Assembly: GCA_024635585.1 (NCBI GenBank)
Contig: JAGXIP010000259.1
Span: 1 to 46,247, forward strand
DNA: 46,247 nucleotides
Source of the DNA: Saccharicrinis sp.
GTDB lineage: Bacteria; Bacteroidota; Bacteroidia; Bacteroidales; Marinilabiliaceae
Direction of reading: 5' to 3'
The notes below the pieces were generated by a model. It did not search any database and was not told the DNA's origin. It saw only the letters and a list, made by a program, of their open reading frames with translations. The translations under genes and the position numbers were made by a program. This document shows positions 8,346 to 16,328 of the stretch, in pieces. Within the stretch, counting starts at the first letter, position 1; every line of letters begins with the position of its first letter.

Positions 8346-8404
8346 TCAAGTTGTTCTCGGATACCGGCAAAAATAATCAGGGCCAAACCAAAACCAATAG
8401 CTGT
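8346..8404 (-). repeat. 59-bp duplicated rnfA fragment, copy A (fused to the toxin gene end)
   Basis: This segment matches 10270-10328 inside rnfA at 57 of 59 positions, in the same orientation. The last eight codons and stop of the AbiEii gene (QLLVLVWP, TGA) lie inside it, in a different frame from rnfA. The sequence beyond it does not continue as rnfA. Confidence 0.95.
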
Positions 8405-9351
8405 TCAAATGACAAGGATGCACCGTAAATCATTTCTTCTTGCATTGTTTTGTAGTCGTTTTTCCATTCTCCTAGTATATTATCTGGGGGAATAGGGTTG
8501 AGCGTTTGAGGTTGGTGCAAGTTGTAATCTACATCTGCTATTTTTGTGTATATTTTCCGATGGTTTATTATCTCGTTGTACAGTATCTTATTTTCAAGGG
8601 CTATATCTATAAATTCAGTATGCATTAACATTTCTAAATCGTACAAATGGCGGCTTAATCTACTCACACGTATTTCATCAACAGGTTTCTGAAACTCTTC
8701 GTGTAACAAAAACAGCTTTTCCAAAGATGTTCTTTCGGGATTAACAGTTGGTACACTTATCGGAGTATCTGCAAATGGTCTATCGGGGTAGTGTTCACTC
8801 ACCAATGATGAAAACACACGGTTTGTAAAAGGTTCACGTAAGGAGCGGCTTCCAATTTCAATTTTTACTTCTGGCTTTGTGTAGTTTGATGGTGGTGTAC
8901 ATGTTTCGTATTGGATTATAATTTGAACAGGTTCCAAATTTTCTCCTTCACTTTCGTATAGTTTAACCTTAACATCAATAAAACCTGCCTTACTAAACTT
9001 ATCCTGCATTTCGGGCATAAATGTACTGTAAATATATTTTCGGGTGACCGACCTTAATTTTTTCACTTGTTTCACGGTTGTGCATTCACTAATTCCAAGA
9101 ATTTTTTTGTCGAGTGATAGGTCAATATCTTCCGAAAATCGTTGAATTATACCCCACGCCTTACTCAATGAAGTACCTCCTTTAAACACGATATGCTGCG
9201 CAACTTCCAACTCTTGAATCAAAGTCAGCGTTAGTACTACCCACCAATCTTTCTCCACAGCCGATGCAGGAACACCTGTTTTGTTGCCTATGGCTTCAAA
9301 TATGGCATTCTTTTCTTCCTTTTTCAGTTTGTAAAAGTTAATGCTGCTCAT
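8377..9351 (-). CDS. AbiEii/AbiGii family nucleotidyltransferase toxin
   Basis: A 324-aa toxin of a type IV toxin-antitoxin/abortive infection pair. The nucleotidyltransferase core is visible near residues 50-80: FKGGTSLSK, then SEDIDLSL with the two metal-binding acids. Family members are thought to transfer nucleotides to RNA and arrest growth upon phage infection. Its ATG at 9351 overlaps the antitoxin stop as ATGA, fixing the start; the ORF track start at 9390 is too long. The C-terminus is odd: after the family-like MIYGASLSFE the last residues are encoded by a copied piece of rnfA, so a short native C-terminal helix may have been replaced. Whether the toxin is still active cannot be told from sequence. 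Confidence 0.9.
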   Translation of the reverse strand: MSSINFYKLKKEEKNAIFEAIGNKTGVPASAVEKDWWVVLTLTLIQELEVAQHIVFKGGTSLSKAWGIIQRFSEDIDLSLDKKILGISECTTVKQVKKLRSVTRKYIYSTFMPEMQDKFSKAGFIDVKVKLYESEGENLEPVQIIIQYETCTPPSNYTKPEVKIEIGSRSLREPFTNRVFSSLVSEHYPDRPFADTPISVPTVNPERTSLEKLFLLHEEFQKPVDEIRVSRLSRHLYDLEMLMHTEFIDIALENKILYNEIINHRKIYTKIADVDYNLHQPQTLNPIPPDNILGEWKNDYKTMQEEMIYGASLSFEQLLVLVWP

Positions 9352-9950
9352 TCTTTTTCTATTGCTTGTTGCATTATCTCTTTTATCCATGCAGGAGCCA
9401 AGCTTATATCATGTTCGAGGTGTTTGATATTTTCTTGTTTAAGCAAAGATACTATTTTGTTAATCTCTGTTGTTGTTGCTTTACCCTTACCTATTTCCCG
9501 CAAGGCTTGAATTACCAAAGAACTTATTTTACCCTTGGCTAAAAGATTTTTAGGCGTAGTTCGTTTGAGTTTTATGGTGCGCTTGCCTACTTTTATGGTT
9601 CGTGCTGCACCATCGGTTAAAAACACTAGCTTTAAAGGAACTTGAGTACTCAAACCTAAAGCATTTAATGCATACGACCCTGTAGGAACTATCTTTATCT
9701 TATCCCGTTTTGCAATACCTTGAGCAACTTCTTCTGCTGTTGGCATTACTTCTCCAATAAGCTCACTTATTTTAGGACGTGTATAAATGCCATGTGTTAC
9801 ACGTTTTATAAGTCCCTGTTCTCTCAGCCGCTGTAATGCTTTTCGCACAGCAGTAGGTGTACCTAGATGGTTAAAATCGTCGGGAAAGAATAAAGCACCC
9901 CTAAGCTTAGAGTTTATGTATTTTCTTATTCCGCTCTCTGTATCTGTCAT
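9348..9950 (-). CDS. AbiEi-type antitoxin/transcriptional regulator (DUF6088)
   Basis: A 200-aa antitoxin partner. The N-terminal 60 residues form a winged helix (TAVRKALQRLREQGLIKR, then a GIYTRP wing); the rest is the AbiEi antitoxin domain, including PTGSYALNALGLSTQVP. In characterised AbiE systems the antitoxin represses its own promoter by binding inverted repeats and neutralises the toxin without stable complex formation. Here a strong palindrome lies 9 bp before the ATG and contains the likely -7 box, which fits autoregulation. It overlaps the toxin gene by 4 nt. Confidence 0.9.
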   Translation of the reverse strand: MTDTESGIRKYINSKLRGALFFPDDFNHLGTPTAVRKALQRLREQGLIKRVTHGIYTRPKISELIGEVMPTAEEVAQGIAKRDKIKIVPTGSYALNALGLSTQVPLKLVFLTDGAARTIKVGKRTIKLKRTTPKNLLAKGKISSLVIQALREIGKGKATTTEINKIVSLLKQENIKHLEHDISLAPAWIKEIMQQAIEKE

Positions 9951-9958
9951 TTATATCA

Positions 9959-9999
9959 ATTTTACGTCACAAATATAGTAAATATTTGTGACGTAAAAT
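9959..9999 (-). promoter_or_regulatory. AbiE operator palindrome overlapping the promoter
   Basis: Two perfect 18-bp arms, ATTTTACGTCACAAATAT and its reverse complement, are separated by 5 bp. On the minus strand the proximal arm contains TATATTTG, a match to the TAnnTTTG -7 box. Antitoxin bound here would cover the promoter. Confidence 0.88.
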
Positions 10000-10091
10000 C
10001 TTCTTAATGATCTAGATTTTTTCTATTTCTGGCATATGTAGATATTTGTTTTCTTTGCGAGTCTCACAAAATCCTCGTTAAATAAACAATG

Positions 10092-10115
10092 AAAAAACCT
10101 AGAGCAAGTCTAGGT
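10092..10115 (-). terminator. Rho-independent terminator of the rnf operon
   Basis: On the minus strand ACCTAGA, a 5-nt loop and TCTAGGT are followed by six Ts, about 55 bp after the rnfA stop. Confidence 0.85.
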
Positions 10116-10169
10116 CATCAACTTCTGCTTTTGCAAAATAACGCACAGAATTTTTAATATTTCAGTTCC

Positions 10170-10742
10170 TTACACCAAGCCTGCAAATCCCATAAAAGCC
10201 AGGGCTAATATCCCAGCAACCAACAGGGCGATGGGTGTTCCTTTCATTCCTTTGGGCAGGTCAACCAAGTCGAGTTGTTCGCGGATACCGGCAAAAATAA
10301 TCAGGGCCAAACCAAAACCAATAGCTGTGGCAGTTGAAAAGGCAACAGCTTGCAACAGGTTAAGATCTTTTTGGATGGTCATGATGGCCACACCCAGGAT
10401 GGCACAGTTGGTGGTAATCAACGGTAAAAACACACCCAAAGCCTGATACAATGGAGGGCTTACCTTTTTAAGGATAATCTCTACCAATTGCACTAAAGCG
10501 GCTATCACCAAAATAAACGAGATGGTTTGCAGGTACGCCACGTCAAAAGGATCCAGCACAAATTTTTGAACCAAGTAAGTTACGATGGTGGCAATAACCA
10601 TTACAAAGGTAACAGCCCCTGTCATACCCACACCGGTAGAAATCTTTTTTGAAACGCCCAGGAATGGACATATCCCCAGAAATTGGGCCAATACAATGTT
10701 ATTAACAAATATGGCCGATATAAATATTAAAACGTATTCCAT
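10170..10742 (-). CDS. rnfA: Ion-translocating ferredoxin:NAD+ oxidoreductase subunit RnfA
   Basis: A 190-aa integral membrane subunit of the Rnf complex, with about six hydrophobic helices and the conserved start (MEYVLIFISAIFVNNIVLAQ) including the NN-containing half-helix. RnfA and RnfE form the inverted membrane pair that holds an Fe-S centre and the ion path; the cysteines in LGICPFLG and TNCAILG fit this. It is the last gene of the operon, 3 nt after rnfE and before the terminator. An internal 59-bp stretch (10270-10328) has been copied to the end of the abiE toxin gene; rnfA itself is intact and of normal length. Confidence 0.97.
   Translation of the reverse strand: MEYVLIFISAIFVNNIVLAQFLGICPFLGVSKKISTGVGMTGAVTFVMVIATIVTYLVQKFVLDPFDVAYLQTISFILVIAALVQLVEIILKKVSPPLYQALGVFLPLITTNCAILGVAIMTIQKDLNLLQAVAFSTATAIGFGLALIIFAGIREQLDLVDLPKGMKGTPIALLVAGILALAFMGFAGLV
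10270..10328 (-). repeat. 59-bp duplicated rnfA fragment, copy B (original within rnfA)
   Basis: This is the in-frame rnfA segment encoding TAIGFGLALIIFAGI and neighbours. It is 57/59 identical to 8346-8404 and in the same orientation. The two copies bracket the abiE pair and the rnfA 3' end. Confidence 0.95.
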
Positions 10743-10745
10743 TTG

Positions 10746-11330
10746 TTAGGCTTTTTTAAGTTTGTTGATAACAGCAATTAAATATCCCAGAGCGATAAAA
10801 GCGCCAGGTGCTAGCACAAACACTAACATACCGTATTGCTCGGGAAAAATTACCAGGTCGAACATTTTTCCACTTCCTAAGAACTCTCGGATGGCTCCCA
10901 ACATGGTGAGTGCCATGGCAAAACCCAAGCCCATACCAGCACCATCGAGGAACGAGTAAAAAACGTTGTTTTTGGAAGCAAAAGCTTCGGCACGTCCTAA
11001 AACGATACAGTTCACAACGATAAGGGGGATGAAAAGACCCAATGATTCGAACAATGCAGGCACGTAGGCTTGCATCAAAAGTTCCACCACTGTAACAAAA
11101 GAGGCGATGATAACAATGAATGCAGGGATGCGCACTTTATCGGGAATGACATCTTTAACCAGTGAAACCACGATGTTGCTCATGATAAGTACAAAGGTGG
11201 TGGCCAAACCCATACCCAAGCCGTTAATTGCTGACGAGGTTACACCCAGTGTGGGACACATACCCAGCAAAAGGGTAAATACGGCGTTCTCCTTAAAAAA
11301 CCCTTTGGTAAAAATGGATAACTTATTCAT
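10746..11330 (-). CDS. rnfE: Rnf complex subunit RnfE
   Basis: A 194-aa membrane subunit homologous to RnfA, with roughly six transmembrane helices and the family segments ENAVFTLLLGMCPTLGVT and IPLIVVNCIVLGRAEAFA. Together with RnfA it forms the ion-translocating core and shares the membrane Fe-S site through the MCP and NCI cysteines. It overlaps rnfG by 8 bp, so it is translationally coupled. Length and ends are as expected. Confidence 0.96.
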   Translation of the reverse strand: MNKLSIFTKGFFKENAVFTLLLGMCPTLGVTSSAINGLGMGLATTFVLIMSNIVVSLVKDVIPDKVRIPAFIVIIASFVTVVELLMQAYVPALFESLGLFIPLIVVNCIVLGRAEAFASKNNVFYSFLDGAGMGLGFAMALTMLGAIREFLGSGKMFDLVIFPEQYGMLVFVLAPGAFIALGYLIAVINKLKKA

Positions 11331-11952
11331 GGTTTGCTCCTTTCTCTATTGTTGGTGTTGCGCTTTGCACATCCGTATTTTCTTTGTAGGTGTTATAAGC
11401 AATCATAATGGCATCCAGAAAAGCTCTGGAACTGATGGTAGCCGCGGTGATGGCATCAATGTCGCCTCCATCTTTCGAAACGGTCATCTTGGCATTCGCC
11501 GGGTCACGGTTAATGATGGATTGTGAAGCAACCGAGCCACGAAACCAATCGTTCATTTTAGAGCCCAAACCTGGAGTTTCCTTATGCTCCAAGACGGAGT
11601 AATTTAGGATGGTTCCATCAGGTTTTAAGCCCACCATTATTTTTATCTCACCACTAAAGCCTTTATCTGTTTTAGTTGAGATAGCCACACCCAACAGTTC
11701 GTCACCTTTTTTACAAGGGAAAACTTGCAGGGCATATCCTTCTTTCGAGGTCAGTTGGTACATTTCGTCGGTGGGGTTATTATCGAACCCCGGAACCACC
11801 TCTTCTATTGCTTTTTGCTGCTTGGCCAGTTTGGCCATGGCAATGGGCTCTTTGGTTACTTTGTAAACCATGCCTAGGCTTCCTCCTGCAATTACCGTAA
11901 TAATAAGCAGGGCAAGCACCATATTTATTAATGTTGATTCTGTTTTTGCCAT
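11323..11952 (-). CDS. rnfG: Rnf complex subunit RnfG (covalent FMN)
   Basis: A 209-aa subunit with one N-terminal membrane helix (about 8-30) and a periplasmic FMN-binding domain. The flavinylation motif appears as DAITAATISSRA near residue 170; its Thr is the expected covalent FMN attachment site. The segment ETPGLGSKM upstream is also typical. Maturation needs an ApbE flavin transferase, not seen in this window. It lies between rnfD (9-nt gap) and rnfE (8-bp overlap). Confidence 0.95.
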   Translation of the reverse strand: MAKTESTLINMVLALLIITVIAGGSLGMVYKVTKEPIAMAKLAKQQKAIEEVVPGFDNNPTDEMYQLTSKEGYALQVFPCKKGDELLGVAISTKTDKGFSGEIKIMVGLKPDGTILNYSVLEHKETPGLGSKMNDWFRGSVASQSIINRDPANAKMTVSKDGGDIDAITAATISSRAFLDAIMIAYNTYKENTDVQSATPTIEKGANHE

Positions 11953-11961
11953 GATTTAAAA

Positions 11962-12990
11962 TTATTTAGCAAATGCCGGTTTTTCGCCGAAGCGTTTTGG
12001 TTTTATATACTTATCTATTAGCGGAACAAAGGCGTTCATGATGAGGATGGCGAATGAAATACCCTCGGGATAGGCGCCAAACACCCTGATGGCCACCGTG
12101 ATAACACCAATGCCTATACCAAAAATAATTCCTCCCTTTTTACTCATGGGCGAACTGGAATAATCGGTGGCCATAAACACAGCGCCTAAGAATAAGCCTC
12201 CCGATAATATATGGAACATAGGCGGTGCGTACATCATGGGGTTGGTGTAGTGCAAGATGCCAGTAAAAACAAACACGCTCGCTATAACAGCGGTGGGTAT
12301 ATGCCAGGTGACAATTTTACGAAAAAGCATAAAGCCTAAGCCAAGTAATATAGCAATTCCAGCCATTTCGCCGGCACTACCTCCCTGAAGTCCCAGGAAC
12401 ATATCGCGGTAGCTGGGAATTTGATCCAGTACATTTGTGGGCAATTCGCCGCTGGCAATAGCCTCCTTCATTACCGAAAGGGGAGTGGCGCTGGTTATTA
12501 CGTCGGTATAAGTAAAAGGCAATACATTGGGTGCTGGCCAAGACGTCATTTGAACGGGGAACGAAATTAGCAAGAAAACCCGACCTACCAGAGCGGGGTT
12601 AAAAGGATTGTTACCCAATCCACCAAAAGACATTTTACCAATACCGATGGAAACCAAAGCACCGATAACAATGATAAAGATGGGTAAGTTACTGGGTATG
12701 TTAAAAGCCAACAACAGACCTGTTATCATGGCCGAACCATCCCAAATGGTGGTCTGCTGTTTCATTAAATATACTTGTATCAGATGTTCAAACAACATAC
12801 AAGATATTACGGCGGTGGCTGTTACCACAAAGGCACCCAGACCAAAATTATAGAACGAAATAAGCAAGGCCGGAACAAGGGCAATAACTACTCCGTACAT
12901 ATTTTTTTTCACGCTATCGCCACTGTGTATATGCGGCGACGGTGAAATAGTTAATGTGTTCATATGTTTATAATTGATTTCATTTGCCAT
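11962..12990 (-). CDS. rnfD: Rnf complex subunit RnfD (covalent FMN)
   Basis: A 342-aa polytopic membrane subunit. SPSPHIHSGDSVKK near the N-terminus and the GLGNNPFNPALVGR segment are family hallmarks; the flavin Thr is probably in TSATPLS (about residue 165). Two starts are possible: ATG at 12990, or ATG at 12963, which gives the more family-like MNTLTISPSPH start. The latter overlaps, as ATGA, the stop of a small upstream ORF (13013-12960) preceded by AAAGGAGG, hinting at coupled re-initiation. It lies 93 bp after rnfC, the largest gap in the operon. Confidence 0.95.
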   Translation of the reverse strand: MANEINYKHMNTLTISPSPHIHSGDSVKKNMYGVVIALVPALLISFYNFGLGAFVVTATAVISCMLFEHLIQVYLMKQQTTIWDGSAMITGLLLAFNIPSNLPIFIIVIGALVSIGIGKMSFGGLGNNPFNPALVGRVFLLISFPVQMTSWPAPNVLPFTYTDVITSATPLSVMKEAIASGELPTNVLDQIPSYRDMFLGLQGGSAGEMAGIAILLGLGFMLFRKIVTWHIPTAVIASVFVFTGILHYTNPMMYAPPMFHILSGGLFLGAVFMATDYSSSPMSKKGGIIFGIGIGVITVAIRVFGAYPEGISFAILIMNAFVPLIDKYIKPKRFGEKPAFAK

Positions 12991-13083
12991 ATGGAACTCG
13001 CCATTACAATCATTCCTCCTTTGTGTGAAGACACTCTCATGGCTCGTTTCATATGAATATGGTTTATCTATATCGTTAGCTAT

Positions 13084-14415
13084 TTATTTGGTGCGGCTCC
13101 GCATTATCTGTCCTACTTTGCCTTTGCCTAAGCGGATATAATCCAATAGCGGACGGCTGGATGGACAGGTGTAACTGCACGATCCACATTCTATGCAGTC
13201 CATTATTCTTCTTTCTTCGGCTATATCGTACATGGCCTTGTCGCTTACTGTCATTAGTAAGTAGGGTTCCAAGCCCATAGGGCACACGGTGATACACTTT
13301 CCGCAACGGATGCAGTTTTGCACTGGTTTACGCTTACTCTCCTCATTTTTAATGATGAGGATGCCAGAACTACCTTTGGTAATGGGGATATCGGTGTTCA
13401 CCAAGGCCTTGCCCATCATGGGGCCTCCGCCAACTATTTTACCCGTATCCTCGGGTAAACCTCCGGCAGCTTCTATCAGGCTGCTGATAGGTGTGCCGAT
13501 GCGCGCCAAGAAATTGGAAGGCTTGGTCATCGATTTTCCGGTAACGGTAACCACACGCTCAAATAGGGGTTTGTTTTTTTGCACTGCCTCATAAACCGCC
13601 ACGGTAGTTCCCACGTTTTGCACCACGGTGCCCACCTCAATAGGTAATTTACCCGATGGAATCTGACGTTTGATACAAGCATCTATCAACTGTTTTTCGC
13701 CGCCTTGTGGGTACTGAACTTTTAGAGGCTCAATGCTTATGCCTGGGTAAGCAGACGACAATGATTGCAAATGTTTGATGGCGTCTTGCTTGTTGTTCTC
13801 AATAGCAATAATGGCTTTGTCCACCTTTAGGGCTTTCATAAATATTTGTGTACCCACCATTATTTCATGGCCTTTTTCCAACATTAATTGGTGGTCGGCC
13901 GTTAAATAAGGTTCGCACTCCACGGCATTTATAATGAGTATGTCACATGTTTTGCCGGGCGGAACCGAGAGTTTTACGTGCGAGGGAAAAGTAGCCCCAC
14001 CAAGACCTACGATACCGGCATTGGCAATGGTTTTTATGATTTCCTCCGAACTGGCAGTAATTTCTTTTTTAAGTTGGGTACTTCTGTCGATGCTCTCTTC
14101 CCATTCGTCGCCTTCTACTTTTATAATTATGGTAGATTTCCTATAACCGCTGGAATCCAATACATCGTCTATTTTAAGTAAGCTGCCCGATACCGGGGAA
14201 TGAATGTTAGTGGAAACAAAACCGACAGACTTGGCAAGTAAAGTACCTACTTTAACTACATCACCTTTTGCTACAACGGGTATAGCAGGTGCACCGATGT
14301 GTTGTGCAATGGGTACGGCCACCTGTGCAGGCACAGGTAATACTTCTATTTTTTTACCGGCCGAAAATTTATTTTCGGGAGGATGGATACCTCCGAGTGA
14401 AAAAGTCTTTAACAC
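13084..14415 (-). CDS. rnfC: Rnf complex subunit RnfC (NADH/FMN and 4Fe-4S)
   Basis: A 443-aa peripheral subunit that reacts with NAD(H). It starts at GTG (14415) giving MLKTFSLGGIHPPENK, the usual RnfC N-terminus, 2 nt after rnfB. The flavin/NADH region shows GLGGATFPSHVK and NAVECEPYLTADH (about 135-175). Two 4Fe-4S motifs are near the C-terminus: CIRCGKCITVCP and CIECGSCSYTCP. It lacks the long alanine-rich C-terminal extension of enterobacterial RnfC/RsxC, as is normal in Bacteroidota. Confidence 0.96.
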   Translation of the reverse strand: MLKTFSLGGIHPPENKFSAGKKIEVLPVPAQVAVPIAQHIGAPAIPVVAKGDVVKVGTLLAKSVGFVSTNIHSPVSGSLLKIDDVLDSSGYRKSTIIIKVEGDEWEESIDRSTQLKKEITASSEEIIKTIANAGIVGLGGATFPSHVKLSVPPGKTCDILIINAVECEPYLTADHQLMLEKGHEIMVGTQIFMKALKVDKAIIAIENNKQDAIKHLQSLSSAYPGISIEPLKVQYPQGGEKQLIDACIKRQIPSGKLPIEVGTVVQNVGTTVAVYEAVQKNKPLFERVVTVTGKSMTKPSNFLARIGTPISSLIEAAGGLPEDTGKIVGGGPMMGKALVNTDIPITKGSSGILIIKNEESKRKPVQNCIRCGKCITVCPMGLEPYLLMTVSDKAMYDIAEERRIMDCIECGSCSYTCPSSRPLLDYIRLGKGKVGQIMRSRTK

Positions 14416-14417
14416 GT

Positions 14418-15461
14418 TTAGTCCTCCTTATTTTTGTCATCCGAAGATGCGTTCATATCTTTTTTTACCTCGTCGTCTAATTTTAAATCTGTAGCATTCT
14501 TAGTTGTCACTTTCTCCGTAACTATTTTTTCACTAAAAGATTTTTCCGCTGTTGGCTTTTCTAATGTAGATGCTTCACCAACCGCTTTTTCGGCAACAGG
14601 TTTTTTAACTGCATTTGTTTCAACCTTTTCTTCTGTTTTTACCTTTGGTGGTGGAAAGTTAATTTCGTGAATGGCGTTGGTAGGACAAACAGGAACACAC
14701 TTGCGACACAATTTGCATTTTTCGTAGTTGATGTAGGCCAGGTTGTTTTCCAATGTAATAGCTTCGAAGGGGCACACCTTTACGCATTTTCCACAACCGA
14801 TACAGGCTACTTCGCATGATTTTTTGGCCACGCCACCTTTGTCCTTGTTAATGCACGAAACAAAAATGCGACGACCTTTAGGCCCAACTTTGCGCAGTTC
14901 GATAATATCTTTGGGGCAAGCATCCACACAGGCACCGCAGGCCACACAATTATCTTTTATAACGGGCAAACCAGTTTTAGGATCCATATACATGGCGTCG
15001 AAGTTACAGGCAGCCACGCAATCACCTTCGCCCAGGCAGCCGTAGGAGCATCCCGTATCGCCTCCGTATAACGAGGCGGCTACTGCACAGGAGCCGGCAC
15101 CGTCGTAATGGTTTGTTTTCGGCCTGTTGTCACAGGTTCCGTAACAACGTACTACGGCAATCAATGGGGCAGCGGTACCAACCTCTTTACCAAGTATCTC
15201 TGCCACTGATTTCATAGTTTCCGCACCTCCAACGGGGCAGTTCAGGGCAGATATGTCGTCGCTTTTCACCAAAGCTTCGGCAAAAGCCCTACAGCCTGGG
15301 AAACTACAGCCTCCGCAGTTGGCAGCGGGCAAGGCCTCTTCTACCAAATCTATCTTCGGATCCTCGAATACTTTAAACTTTTGTGCCACAAAATAGAGCA
15401 CCAGTGCTGCAACCGTTCCGAGTACTGCGAGTGTTAAAATAGTTATGACTACTACGTTCAT
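14418..15461 (-). CDS. rnfB: Rnf complex subunit RnfB (ferredoxin-oxidising, multi Fe-S)
   Basis: A 347-aa subunit with an N-terminal membrane helix (about 5-25), the RnfB 4Fe-4S domain (CGGCSFPGCRAFAEAL, about 48-65), a cysteine-rich middle (CSYGCLGEGDCVAAC) and further ferredoxin motifs (CVACGACVDACP, CIGCGKCVKVCP, CKLCRKCVPVCP). It takes electrons from ferredoxin. An unusual tail of about 75 residues follows, made of charged repeats rich in K, E, T, V and A with no cysteines; its role is unknown and it may be a flexible linker. It is the first Rnf subunit gene, directly after the RseC-like gene. Confidence 0.95.
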   Translation of the reverse strand: MNVVVITILTLAVLGTVAALVLYFVAQKFKVFEDPKIDLVEEALPAANCGGCSFPGCRAFAEALVKSDDISALNCPVGGAETMKSVAEILGKEVGTAAPLIAVVRCYGTCDNRPKTNHYDGAGSCAVAASLYGGDTGCSYGCLGEGDCVAACNFDAMYMDPKTGLPVIKDNCVACGACVDACPKDIIELRKVGPKGRRIFVSCINKDKGGVAKKSCEVACIGCGKCVKVCPFEAITLENNLAYINYEKCKLCRKCVPVCPTNAIHEINFPPPKVKTEEKVETNAVKKPVAEKAVGEASTLEKPTAEKSFSEKIVTEKVTTKNATDLKLDDEVKKDMNASSDDKNKED

Positions 15462-15475
15462 ATAGTTAAAATTAT

Positions 15476-15904
15476 TTATTCTATTATTTCTTTTATCGTG
15501 AACACAAATGTTTTTTTGAGCATGGGTGTGTACATCTTAACCACAAAAAAATAAGGGATTAAAATGGCCAATGACGCGATGCCCGCTATGCCTTCGCTTT
15601 TTGTTATTCCGAATACGACAAATAAGGTGATGAATACCAATACAAAAGGATAGATGTAGGCAATTAAAGAGGCTTTTAAACCAAGTGATTTTTGCCCTTG
15701 GATAATTACTCTTTTACCCACGGATAAATCGCTAAAACCAAAAGGGTTAACGTCAATTATTTTTTCTTGCATATCAGCAGCGGTACAAGCGCCCTTCGCA
15801 TGGCACGATGCACAAGCCGATTCGCTTAAAATACGTACTTTAATCTGGCTTTGCTCAACCGCCTCAATATATCCCGTATGCTCTACAAAGTTCAATTCCG
15901 ACAT
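15476..15904 (-). CDS. RseC/MucC family protein, SoxR-reducing system component
   Basis: A 142-aa RseC/MucC family membrane protein. The N-terminal domain contains CASCHAKGAC, the family's cysteine cluster, and residues about 75-125 form two membrane helices. RseC-like proteins accompany Rnf/Rsx complexes and are thought to help assemble them or reduce SoxR. Here it is the first gene of the operon, 14 nt before rnfB, which is the usual Bacteroidota arrangement. Its promoter probably uses TACATTTG at plus 15926-15933. Confidence 0.9.
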   Translation of the reverse strand: MSELNFVEHTGYIEAVEQSQIKVRILSESACASCHAKGACTAADMQEKIIDVNPFGFSDLSVGKRVIIQGQKSLGLKASLIAYIYPFVLVFITLFVVFGITKSEGIAGIASLAILIPYFFVVKMYTPMLKKTFVFTIKEIIE

Positions 15905-15925
15905 AGTATTTTAGAAATTTCAGAA

Positions 15926-15933
15926 CAAATGTA
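15926..15933 (-). promoter_or_regulatory. Likely -7 box for the rseC-rnf operon
   Basis: On the minus strand TACATTTG matches the Bacteroidota TAnnTTTG -7 consensus, 22 bp before the RseC start. A clear -33 TTTG was not identified. Inference only. Confidence 0.5.
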
Positions 15934-16188
15934 ATGATTAGGATAGTATAGAAAAGCGTATTTTGTAATTTGGAATTGGTATAAATAAACAAAACTGCAA
16001 TGTAGACATTGCAAAACCTTGATGGATAGTGTAAAGTAGAGATTGCAATTTAAGGAAAGTAGGTAATTATTTTTTTTCGTTGCCCCATAAAATTACATTG
16101 TGTTATGGGTTGATGTGGTGGGGAGTATAAAGAAATATTTGCAAAATTGAGATGCCGGAAACTTTAAAATGGATAATACAATATTTTT

Positions 16189-16291
16189 ATACGACCACGA
16201 ATGATATAAATAAAGCGAATAAAACTGCTACGCAGTTATGGTTTACCTGCGGTAATCATATTCGCATCATTCGTTTTATTCGTGGTTGAAA
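16189..16291. repeat. Cruciform repeat copy A, downstream of GxxExxY gene
   Basis: About 103 bp, nearly identical to 16807-16908 and in the same orientation. Imperfect outer arms of about 28 bp (starting ACCACGAATGAT and ending TTCGTGGT) enclose two small hairpins, the second being TTACC-TGC-GGTAA. The whole could fold as a clover-like cruciform in DNA or RNA. It lies about 38 bp after the gene's stop. The rest of the 424-bp gap at 15905-16328 is AT-rich with no gene. Confidence 0.9.
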
Positions 16292-16328
16292 TAGAGCGAC
16301 AATTTTTAATGTATTATATGGTAAGTGT

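Noticed and set aside
9787-9978. Plus-strand ORF overlapping the AbiE operator
   Set aside because: It is antisense to the antitoxin gene, runs through the palindrome and has no recognisable features; a shadow.
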